From: Alistipes sp.
GTDB lineage: Bacteria > Bacteroidota > Bacteroidia > Bacteroidales > Rikenellaceae
Direction of reading: 5' to 3'
Length of the DNA stretch: 64,000 nucleotides
Assembly (NCBI GenBank): GCA_017631275.1
Contig: JAGBTQ010000003.1
Coordinates: 1-64,000 of the forward strand
A model generated the notes under the pieces. It saw only the letters and a program-made list of their open reading frames with translations. It was not told the DNA's origin and did not search any database. The translations under genes were made by a program, and so were the position numbers. Positions within the stretch are counted from its first letter, which is position 1. Every line of letters starts with the position of its first letter. Of the stretch, positions 26,872 to 34,376 are shown piece after piece.

Positions 26872-26885
26872 GTTCCACGTGGAAC
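26872..26885. promoter_or_regulatory. parS-like site 1 (GTTCCACGTGGAAC)
   Basis: A perfect 14-base palindrome, extending to 18 bases (ACGTTCCACGTGGAACGT, 26870-26887). It fits the ParB/Spo0J-binding consensus GTTnCACGTGnAAC, the centromere-like sites that cluster near replication origins. It lies in the gap beyond the 3' end of mnmG. Confidence 0.7.
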
Positions 26886-26917
26886 GTAGAGAACAGTTTA
26901 CTACAACAAAAGGGAGC

Positions 26918-26931
26918 GCTCCACGTGGAAC
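26918..26931. promoter_or_regulatory. parS-like site 2 (one mismatch)
   Basis: GCTCCACGTGGAAC differs from site 1 at one position (T to C) and lies 46 bases away centre to centre. It is enclosed by AAAAGGGAG (26908-26916) and CTCCTTTT (26933-26940), which can pair with one bulge and may also act as the mnmG operon terminator. Confidence 0.6.
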
Positions 26932-26962
26932 ACTCCTTTTATATATAATATATAGTATAGAA

Positions 26963-28846
26963 CTATCTACCAAATTTAACCAACAAGACATTAATATCGG
27001 CTGGCGAGACTCCAGGAATGCGACTTGCCTGACCGAGGGTTGTTGGTCGAATGCGACTAAGTTTTTGGCGTGCCTCGATGGTTAGCGACTGCATAGCGTT
27101 AAAATCGAAGTTCTCGGGAATAGCAATATTCTCCAGGCGATGCATCTTTTCGGCATAGTAACGCTCGCGCTCAATATATCCTCGATACTTAATTTGTATC
27201 TCAGCCTGCTCGATAACCTCCTTGTCGAGGTTGTTTTCGGTAATATACTTAGCCAGCTTTTTGTGCACTCGGCTAAGGTCGAAAATCGTAACGTTACTAC
27301 GAAGAACGATATCGTAGAGCTTTTTTCCTTGCGTCAAAGGCTCTTCACCCACCGAAATTAAATAGCTGTCAATTTCGCCTATTTTGACCGACGTTGCACG
27401 GAGCATCGAAATAAGCGATTCTACAGCCGTATTTTTTTTGAGCAAATTTTCATATTTTTCTTCGCTCACAAGACCAATTTTATGGCCAAGCGGAGTGAGT
27501 CGCTGATCGGCATTATCCTGACGAAGGAGTATTCGATACTCGGCTCTTGAGGTGAACATGCGGTATGGTTCATCAACACCCTTAGTCACGAGGTCATCTA
27601 TCAACACGCCGATGTATGCCTCATCGCGACCAAGCACAACCTCCTCCTCGCCACATAGCGAGCGGTGGGCATTGATACCCGCCATAAGACCCTGCGCTGC
27701 CGCCTCCTCATATCCCGTAGTTCCGTTAACCTGACCTGCGAAGTAAAGTCCATCAACGAGCTTTGTCTCGAGCGTATGCTTTAGCTGCGTAGGTGGGAAG
27801 TAGTCGTACTCGATAGCGTAGCCGGGGCGATATACGTGCACATCCTCGAAGCCCACGATGTTGCGCAACGCCTCCATCTGCACCTCGAATGGTAGTGACG
27901 ACGAGAAGCCATTTAGGTAGTACTCATTTGTATCACGACCCTCAGGCTCAAGGAATAGCTGATGCTGATCCTTATCGGCAAAGGTGCGTAGCTTATCCTC
28001 GATGCTTGGGCAGTAGCGAGGACCTATGCCATGTATCGTGCCATTGAATAGTGGCGAGCGATCGAAGCCAGTGCGTAGAATGTCGTGCACACGCTTCGAT
28101 GTATAGACCATAAAGCAGGGTAGCTGATTGCTAACCGCCTCAGTATCTGCATCATACGAGAATTTAGAGGGCTCTGCATCGCCCTCCTGCACCTCCAGCG
28201 CATCGAAGTTAATGGTGCGTGCATCAAGCCTCACAGGTGTTCCCGTCTTCATACGGCCACTCTCAAATCCGAGCTTTAGGAGGCTTGTCGTTACGCCATG
28301 TGCTGCCTGGTCGCCGGCGCGGCCACCCTCAGCACTCGCCTCGCCACAGTGCATCATGCCCTCGAGGAATGTTCCTGCGGTGAGCACTACCCTACCACAC
28401 TCTATCTCCACGCCCATGCGCGTTTTTACGCCTTTTACACGGGGTTTCTCGCCTGAAAGGTCAAAGAGTATATCTACAACAGAATCTTGCCACAGATAGA
28501 GGTTTTTGGTGTTCTCGACGATATGTCGCCACTCGCGCGAGAACTTATGCTTGTCGCACTGCGCACGAGGGCTCCACATGGCAGCACCCTTCGAGCGGTT
28601 GAGCATTCGGAACTGTATTGCCGAGCGATCAGCAACGCGACCCATCATACCACCAAGAGCATCTATCTCTCTGACTATCTGACCCTTAGCCACACCACCC
28701 ACAGCAGGGTTGCACGACATAGAGGCAATCTTCTCCATGTCGATAGTGATGAGCAGTGTGCGTGAGCCGAGGCGTGCAGCAGCCGTAGCCGCCTCACAGC
28801 CAGCATGTCCAGCACCAATAACCACTACGTCGTAGCTTAGTATCAT
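26963..28846 (-). CDS. mnmG: tRNA U34 carboxymethylaminomethyl synthesis enzyme MnmG (GidA)
   Basis: A 627-residue FAD protein that, with MnmE, modifies the wobble uridine of several tRNAs. The FAD-binding motif GAGHAGCEAA begins at about residue 12; GGVAKGQIVREIDALGG and NGTTGYEEAAAQGLMAGINA are family signatures; the C-terminal helical domain binding MnmE is complete. It overlaps ybeY by ATGA and is the last gene of the pheS operon. The chromosomal neighbourhood of gidA is origin-proximal in many bacteria, which fits the parS-like sites at its 3' side. Confidence 0.97.
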   Translation of the reverse strand: MILSYDVVVIGAGHAGCEAATAAARLGSRTLLITIDMEKIASMSCNPAVGGVAKGQIVREIDALGGMMGRVADRSAIQFRMLNRSKGAAMWSPRAQCDKHKFSREWRHIVENTKNLYLWQDSVVDILFDLSGEKPRVKGVKTRMGVEIECGRVVLTAGTFLEGMMHCGEASAEGGRAGDQAAHGVTTSLLKLGFESGRMKTGTPVRLDARTINFDALEVQEGDAEPSKFSYDADTEAVSNQLPCFMVYTSKRVHDILRTGFDRSPLFNGTIHGIGPRYCPSIEDKLRTFADKDQHQLFLEPEGRDTNEYYLNGFSSSLPFEVQMEALRNIVGFEDVHVYRPGYAIEYDYFPPTQLKHTLETKLVDGLYFAGQVNGTTGYEEAAAQGLMAGINAHRSLCGEEEVVLGRDEAYIGVLIDDLVTKGVDEPYRMFTSRAEYRILLRQDNADQRLTPLGHKIGLVSEEKYENLLKKNTAVESLISMLRATSVKIGEIDSYLISVGEEPLTQGKKLYDIVLRSNVTIFDLSRVHKKLAKYITENNLDKEVIEQAEIQIKYRGYIERERYYAEKMHRLENIAIPENFDFNAMQSLTIEARQKLSRIRPTTLGQASRIPGVSPADINVLLVKFGR

Positions 28847-29280
28847 AGCATCTCCTCGCGTAAAAGTTTGAGATATTTGTTCTCCATGCGGCGCATATTG
28901 CGCTCTGCCGTAGGAGCCTTGTCGCGATGTCCGCAGAGGTGGAGTGCTCCATGCACAATAACACGGCGCATCTCGTTGATAGGCAACGAGTTGTACAACG
29001 AAGCATTATCCGTAACTGTCGCCACGTCGATATATACCTCGCCATTTACAATGCCCTCCTCTACCCTACTTTCGCGCTCCTCGAACGTGATAACGTCGGT
29101 ATAGTAGTCGTGTCCCAAGAAGTCGCGGTTCATCTGTCGGTGGTAGTCCGACGAGCAGAAGACATAGTTTATCTCGCCCGCCTGGTAGCCCTCACGACGG
29201 ATAACCTCCTCGATCCAACGACGTAGAACGAGGCGTTTTGTAGGCAAATAGTTAGACTCTTGATTGTAGAAGTGAATCAT
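28843..29280 (-). CDS. ybeY: rRNA maturation endoribonuclease YbeY
   Basis: A 145-residue metalloenzyme for 16S rRNA 3'-end processing and ribosome quality control. The zinc motif is HGALHLCGHRD: the first two His are present, but the position of the third His ligand (H of 'GYDH') is Asp. The upstream strand CSSDYHRQMNRDFLGHDYYTDVITF is typical of the family. It overlaps mnmG by 4 bases. Confidence 0.93.
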   Translation of the reverse strand: MIHFYNQESNYLPTKRLVLRRWIEEVIRREGYQAGEINYVFCSSDYHRQMNRDFLGHDYYTDVITFEERESRVEEGIVNGEVYIDVATVTDNASLYNSLPINEMRRVIVHGALHLCGHRDKAPTAERNMRRMENKYLKLLREEML

Positions 29281-29304
29281 AGAAGTAGCTATTTATAGAC
29301 GTCA

Positions 29305-30441
29305 CTATTTTTTGAAGCAGTCCATAACGTTCATTGGTGTAGTGGACTCCGTATTTATTATCATAAATTGCATATAGGCGCTCATCACACCCTTGTGGTC
29401 GACACCAATGCCAATTGTACCTATACGCTCATTGCGCTTAACCACATCGCCCACAGCCACACGTATCTGGCTGAGGTGCGTATATACCGAGACATAGCTA
29501 CCGTGGGCAATCATCACCGTTGAGTGGTTGGTGTTATCCACAACAATGCGGATTACCTTACCCTCATAAATGCTATTTACAGCATCTCCCTTCGCTCCCA
29601 CGATTTTGACCATGTTGGTCTGCATCTTCTCGGTCTTACCGCCCTTTACGGGGAGATTTAGCGCCTTTGTTGACTTGTTGAAACTCTTACCCACCTTGTT
29701 GCCTTGTGTGAGCTTACGTAGCTCCTTAGTGGCCTTATCGAGGAGCTGCTGCTGGCGTTTCTGCTCCTCGAGTGCCTTACGCTCCTTCTCGGATAGCTCC
29801 TCATAGGTGCGCTTAGCCTCCTCCCTATCGCGTTTTAGCTCGCGGTGCTCAGCCTCCAGCGAACGTTCGAGCGAGTCGAGCTCGGTACGGCGAACGGTGA
29901 GCTCGTTGCGCATGCCCTTGAGGCGCTCACTCTGCTCAACAATCTCATCGGCAAGCTCCTGACGTTGCTCAGCAACATGGCGTATGTTAACTATGCGACG
30001 AGTGGCATCCGAGAGGTCGGTTGATGAGAATAGATATGTCGTGGTGCGCTCTGTGCGATAGTTGCGGTATGCCACACGCACAGCCTCGGCATATATCTGC
30101 TTGTTGTATTCGAGCTGCTTAGAGAGCGAGTCTATTGTTTTATCGAGAGTGTTTGCCTCAACCTTTAGCAGTTCTTGTTTGCGCTCAGTCTCAGCGATAT
30201 ACGACGTGCGAAGGTTCATCTGCTCGGTAAGCTTGTCTACACGCTCCGTGGCACTACCCTTCTCCTTTTTGAGGTTCTGCACCTCCTTCTTTGTACGCTC
30301 CAAGTCGCGCTTATACTGCTCCACACGCCTCTTCTGCTCGGCAACCGTCGTTGTCTTCTTCTGTGCCGACACACTATCGGTTGCAGCTGCCATAAGCACC
30401 ACAACGCATAGAAGGAAAATATGTCTAAAAAAACGACTCAT
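29305..30441 (-). CDS. EnvC-like murein hydrolase activator (degenerate LytM/M23)
   Basis: A 378-residue periplasmic protein: a signal peptide (ending TDSVSA), a long coiled coil (about residues 27-245, with repeated KRDLERTKKEVQNLKKEK-like heptads), then a LytM/M23 domain. The domain lacks the catalytic HxH: the segment aligned with HLHFE reads YMQFM. This fits EnvC-type proteins, which do not cut peptidoglycan but activate amidases that split the septal wall. It lies 8 bases after the TPR gene in the pheS-mnmG operon. Confidence 0.9.
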   Translation of the reverse strand: MSRFFRHIFLLCVVVLMAAATDSVSAQKKTTTVAEQKRRVEQYKRDLERTKKEVQNLKKEKGSATERVDKLTEQMNLRTSYIAETERKQELLKVEANTLDKTIDSLSKQLEYNKQIYAEAVRVAYRNYRTERTTTYLFSSTDLSDATRRIVNIRHVAEQRQELADEIVEQSERLKGMRNELTVRRTELDSLERSLEAEHRELKRDREEAKRTYEELSEKERKALEEQKRQQQLLDKATKELRKLTQGNKVGKSFNKSTKALNLPVKGGKTEKMQTNMVKIVGAKGDAVNSIYEGKVIRIVVDNTNHSTVMIAHGSYVSVYTHLSQIRVAVGDVVKRNERIGTIGIGVDHKGVMSAYMQFMIINTESTTPMNVMDCFKK

Positions 30442-30449
30442 GCGCTACC

Positions 30450-32177
30450 CTACTTATCTTGTTTTAACTGGGCAATATGCTCTGCCATCTCGTCTACGTC
30501 GTAGCCCGCATCTATAGCCTTTTGCCAGTAGATATCTGCCATAAAGCCCTCGCCCAACGCCCAGAGGATGTCACCATAGTGGGCAAGCAGCGATGCTTCG
30601 CCATGCTGCGAGAGCATGAGCGCCTGACGCATATACCTCTTAGCCTCGTCGTTGCGACCCAGGCAGTGCAACACCCAAGCATGGGTGTCGATATAGTTGT
30701 AGTTGTCAGCCTCCAGTACGATAGCCAGCGACGACATGGCGAGAGCCTTATTGAGCTGCTCGTTGCGTAGGCTCAGGAAGTAGGCATAGTTGTTCAGCAC
30801 CTCCGCATTCTCGGGGTTGTAGTCGAGTGCTTTGCGGTATGCTTTAAATGCCTGTTTGTCGTTGTCAATCTCGTGATATAGGTCGCCAATACGTCCCCAG
30901 CAGTAGCTCAAATCCTCACTCTTTTTAAGCCTCTTGGTGGCATCGCTGAGTACGCGTATCGCACCCTTAGTATCGTCGCTATAGTGATGAAGCAGCGAGT
31001 ATATGCCAATGAGCTGAACATCTTCGGGGAAAAGGGCCAAGCCTCGCTCCACGTCGCTAAACAGAGCCTCCTGGTCCTCAAGCGTGGTATTTAACGCTAC
31101 AAGCAGGGAGAAGTCCTCCGGCGTAACATTAGCATCGTAGGTGTGGCTTCGCAGATACTCGGTAGCCTGATCTATCATGCCACCGTTGCATAGGTACTGG
31201 GTGTTGAGATGAACAACATCTCGGTCGGTAGGGTAGTGCTTCACAAGAACTTTCAACAAGCCTCCGACATGGAAGAAGTTGTTGCGATAGAAATCACCCT
31301 CCATAAAGGCATGCATGCGCTCGAGCTTAACATCGAGGGGCACACGCTCATGGCCAAGAATCAACCCCTCCCACTTAAACTGCTCAGCGAGGTTGCCCTG
31401 ACGAATGTTGTAGTCGAGCAGCTCAACAATAGTCTCAAGACGCGTAGTATCTATGAGATATGCCTCCTCGTATGTCGCACGTGCCAACGAGTCGCGCTTT
31501 GCTCTCTCGTAGGTTGCAGCAAGGCTGAGTCGCGCATCAACATCGTAGGGGCTATCATCGACTACTCTGCGCCCAAGGCTTATCGCCCTGTCGTACTGAT
31601 GCGTGCTTATGAGTAGCTCGACCTTTATCCTATCGAGATAGACATTAGGGCCCATGCGAACCTCCGCCGAGTCAAGAATGGAGATGGCAGAGTCTATATC
31701 CTCGTTATTGGTGTAGATACACGACAGATAGTAGTACGTAGAGGTCTGATGACTATCCTTAGCCAACAATCGCTTAAATAGTGGCAACGCCTCGTCGAAC
31801 TCCTCTGAGTCGAAGAGCATTGTGGCATAACTATCTAAATACCACTTATTTGTCGTATCGGCATAGTATGCTCGCTTGGCAAGTGGGGTAGCCTCGCTTA
31901 GGTTTGCACGATGCAGCAAGCTAAGGTTGTAGAGTGCTGGAGCATAGTTGCCATCCTCGGCAACTATCTCTCGCCATAGCCTCTCGGCACGCACCGTATC
32001 TTTCCACACATGAAGGCTTCTCACAGCCTCCAAATGTCGGCGCGACAAAGAGCTACTATCCTTGACAACCCTCTCGCCAGCCTCGTTATAGGCAACAGTA
32101 GGGCTATCGACAACACTAAATGCTGTCGATACCACTACAAACAAAAGTGCACAAAGAGTGTAAAAGACTCTTCTCAC
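30450..32177 (-). CDS. Secreted tetratricopeptide repeat protein
   Basis: A 575-residue protein with a signal peptide (MRRVFYTLCALLFVVVSTAFS) and TPR motifs through most of its length. The clearest are near residues 85-170 and 415-520 (AFKAYRKALDYNPENAEVLNNYAYFL). It is 12 bases after pheS and 8 before the EnvC-like gene. A related TPR gene precedes envC in other Bacteroidetes, sometimes with a DUF4292 lipoprotein between them (from memory); none is present here. A periplasmic scaffolding role in envelope assembly or division is inferred. Confidence 0.88.
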   Translation of the reverse strand: MRRVFYTLCALLFVVVSTAFSVVDSPTVAYNEAGERVVKDSSSLSRRHLEAVRSLHVWKDTVRAERLWREIVAEDGNYAPALYNLSLLHRANLSEATPLAKRAYYADTTNKWYLDSYATMLFDSEEFDEALPLFKRLLAKDSHQTSTYYYLSCIYTNNEDIDSAISILDSAEVRMGPNVYLDRIKVELLISTHQYDRAISLGRRVVDDSPYDVDARLSLAATYERAKRDSLARATYEEAYLIDTTRLETIVELLDYNIRQGNLAEQFKWEGLILGHERVPLDVKLERMHAFMEGDFYRNNFFHVGGLLKVLVKHYPTDRDVVHLNTQYLCNGGMIDQATEYLRSHTYDANVTPEDFSLLVALNTTLEDQEALFSDVERGLALFPEDVQLIGIYSLLHHYSDDTKGAIRVLSDATKRLKKSEDLSYCWGRIGDLYHEIDNDKQAFKAYRKALDYNPENAEVLNNYAYFLSLRNEQLNKALAMSSLAIVLEADNYNYIDTHAWVLHCLGRNDEAKRYMRQALMLSQHGEASLLAHYGDILWALGEGFMADIYWQKAIDAGYDVDEMAEHIAQLKQDK

Positions 32178-32189
32178 GTCGATTTAAGA

Positions 32190-33215
32190 TTATAGGGCGC
32201 TCTCAAACTGGTTGAGGAAGCGAACGTCGTTCTCAAAATATAGGCGAAGGTCACCCACACCATACTTCAACATTGCGATACGCTCAACTCCCATACCAAA
32301 GGCAAAGCCTGAGAACTCCTTAGGGTCGATATTGTTTGCCTCCAACACGTTAGGGTCAACCATACCACAACCCATAATCTCGAGCCAGCCAGTGCCCTTA
32401 CATACGCCACAGCCCTTACCGCCGCAGATTGAGCACGACACGTCAACCTCAGCCGATGGCTCAGTAAATGGGAAGTATGATGGACGCATACGAATCTGTG
32501 CCTGCTCGCCAAAGAGCTCCTTAGCGAAGTAGAGCAACGACTGCTTCATGTCGGCAAACGACACGTTGCGGTCGATATACAAGCCCTCGATCTGGTGGAA
32601 GATGCAGTGTGCACGATACGAAATAGCCTCGTTACGGAACACACGGCCTGGGCAGATTACGCGGATAGGTGGCTTCTGACGCTCCATGGTGCGCACCTGG
32701 ATAGATGAGGTGTGGGTACGGAGCACTACATCTGGGTTCTTCTCGATGAAGAAGGTATCCTGCATGTCGCGTGCTGGGTGCTCGGGTGGGAAGTTGAGGG
32801 CTGAGAACACATGCCAGTCGTCCTCGATCTCAGGGCCATCAGCCACGGTATAGCCAAGGCGCGAGAAGATGCCAATAATCTCGTTCTTCACGATTGAGAT
32901 AGGGTGGCGTGAGCCCACCTGCTCCTGAGTACCTGGGCGTGTCATATCGTCGATGCGTGAGGCATTCATCGCCTGAGCATTCGAAATCTCCTCCTTGAGG
33001 GTGTTGATACGCTCGGTAGCTACATTTTTGAGGTGGTTGAGCTTCTGACCGAGCTCGCGCTTCTGCTCAGGAGCAACGCTCTTAAACTCCTCCATAAGAG
33101 CGCCAAGCTCGCCCTTCTTGCCAAGAATCTTAATTCTGAAAGCCTCGACATCGGCAGCATTCTGTGGTGCAAATGCCTCGATCTCGGCCAAAAGTTGTTC
33201 AATTTTGTTGATCAT
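32190..33215 (-). CDS. pheS: Phenylalanyl-tRNA synthetase alpha subunit
   Basis: A 341-residue class II synthetase subunit that works as an alpha2-beta2 tetramer with PheT (not in this window). An N-terminal coiled coil binds tRNA; the catalytic core shows HPISIVKNEIIGIF, RTHTSSIQVRTM, PGRVFRNEAISYRAHCIFHQIEG (motif 2) and GFAFGMGVERIAML (motif 3). A CSICGGKGCGVCKGTG insert in the core resembles a zinc knuckle and occurs in other bacterial PheS. First gene of the five-gene operon ending in mnmG. Confidence 0.96.
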   Translation of the reverse strand: MINKIEQLLAEIEAFAPQNAADVEAFRIKILGKKGELGALMEEFKSVAPEQKRELGQKLNHLKNVATERINTLKEEISNAQAMNASRIDDMTRPGTQEQVGSRHPISIVKNEIIGIFSRLGYTVADGPEIEDDWHVFSALNFPPEHPARDMQDTFFIEKNPDVVLRTHTSSIQVRTMERQKPPIRVICPGRVFRNEAISYRAHCIFHQIEGLYIDRNVSFADMKQSLLYFAKELFGEQAQIRMRPSYFPFTEPSAEVDVSCSICGGKGCGVCKGTGWLEIMGCGMVDPNVLEANNIDPKEFSGFAFGMGVERIAMLKYGVGDLRLYFENDVRFLNQFESAL

Positions 33216-33243
33216 AGATTATCGTTTGTTTTATCTCTTGCTT

Positions 33244-33266
33244 ACGTTTCAAAACGTACAAAGTTA
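33244..33266 (-). promoter_or_regulatory. pheS promoter -7 box overlapped by a palindrome
   Basis: TAACTTTG on the minus strand (33266-33259) fits TAnnTTTG. The palindrome ACGTTT-CA-AAACGT (33244-33257) covers the predicted transcription start and could be an operator. Confidence 0.45.
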
Positions 33267-33492
33267 CTAATATTTTCGCAAATCACAATATTAATTGTGG
33301 ATTAATTCGCTAAATGGGTTTTTCGCACCTAAAAAGCGCCCAACCTCCGCCCTCAAAAATCTATGTTTTGACACCCTGTTTTTAGCCCCGAAAATAGGGT
33401 AGTTTTAGGCTCAAAAAATAGCAATTTTTTAGTGGCGTTATTTACCAAGTTTATACTATTTCTCCACAACAAAAAAGGCGCAAAGAGCCACG

Positions 33493-33509
33493 AATAACGT
33501 AACGTTATT
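33493..33509. promoter_or_regulatory. AATAACGT-A-ACGTTATT palindrome upstream of yebC
   Basis: A perfect 8+8 inverted repeat with a one-base spacer, 55 bases upstream of the yebC -7 box. It has the form of a dimeric regulator's operator; no regulator can be assigned. Confidence 0.35.
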
Positions 33510-33563
33510 TAGGGGGTAGTGTTTTTTTGAGGTTTTGCAGTTTCATTTTTTAATATTTTTTAG

Positions 33564-33571
33564 TATATTTG
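33564..33571 (+). promoter_or_regulatory. Promoter -7 box of yebC-ileS
   Basis: TATATTTG matches TAnnTTTG and lies 49 bases upstream of the yebC start codon. Confidence 0.55.
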
Positions 33572-33619
33572 CGCCATTGTACTTATTCGACAAAATTAAC
33601 AACAAAAAAATATAAAACT

Positions 33620-34354
33620 ATGGGAAGAGCATTTGAGTATCGCAAGGCGAGAAAGATGAAGCGCTGGGGACACATGGCGCGAGTATTTACAAAGATTGGT
33701 AAGGAGATTGAGATGGCAGTTAAGGCTTCAGGTCCAGACCCATCATCAAACCTCCGTCTTCGCCTTCTTATCCAGAACGCCAAGGCTGAGAACATGCCAA
33801 AGGAGAATGTTGAGCGTGCTATCAAGCGTGCAACAGACAAGGACGCTGCCGACTACAAGGAGATGATTTATGAGGGATATGGACCTCACGGTATCGCTAT
33901 CTTGGTTGAGACAGCTACCGACAACACAAACCGTACTGTTGCCTCTGTACGTATGTACTTCAACAAGTATGGCGGTACTCTCGGCACATCGGGCTCTGTG
34001 GGCTTCATGTTCGAGCACAAGTGCGTATTTAAGTTCAAGCCTACCGAGGGTGTTGACTTCGAGGAGATGGAGCTTGAGATGATCGACTTTGGCGTTGATG
34101 AGTTCTACGCTGAGGAGGGCGAGGTAACAGTATATGCTGCTTACGAGTCGTTCGGTCAGATTCAGACATGGATCGAGGAGAAGGGCTTCGAGCTTGTATC
34201 GGGTGAGGCTGTGCGTATCCCAACCGACACCAAGGAGCTTACAGCAGAGCAGCGCGAGGCTGTTAACAAGCTTATCGAGCACCTCGAGGAGGACGACGAC
34301 GTAACAAACGTATATACTACCATGGCCGAGTCTGACGAGGACGAGGAGGAGTAA
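33620..34354 (+). CDS. YebC/PmpR family protein
   Basis: A 244-residue protein of the YebC family, described as DNA-binding regulators and, for some members, as factors that relieve ribosome stalling. The start at 33620 gives the conserved N-terminus MGRAFEYRKARKMKRW; an upstream ATG at 33569 would add 17 residues of non-family sequence and would overlap the promoter. Family blocks include KAENMPKENVERAIKRA and YEGYGPHGIAILVETATDN. It precedes ileS by 22 bases and is probably co-transcribed. Confidence 0.95.
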   Translation: MGRAFEYRKARKMKRWGHMARVFTKIGKEIEMAVKASGPDPSSNLRLRLLIQNAKAENMPKENVERAIKRATDKDAADYKEMIYEGYGPHGIAILVETATDNTNRTVASVRMYFNKYGGTLGTSGSVGFMFEHKCVFKFKPTEGVDFEEMELEMIDFGVDEFYAEEGEVTVYAAYESFGQIQTWIEEKGFELVSGEAVRIPTDTKELTAEQREAVNKLIEHLEEDDDVTNVYTTMAESDEDEEE

Positions 34355-34376
34355 TCATATATTCAACACTTGTTTT

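Larger units (their letters stand above)
33216..33619. other. Divergent regulatory region between pheS and yebC
   Basis: No gene is seen in this 404-base A/T-rich gap. It holds the two divergent promoters, two short palindromes (33244-33257 and 33493-33509), and a 15-base sequence TTTTTAGCCCCGAAA (33379-33393) that also occurs upstream of metG (23462-23476). Confidence 0.5.
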
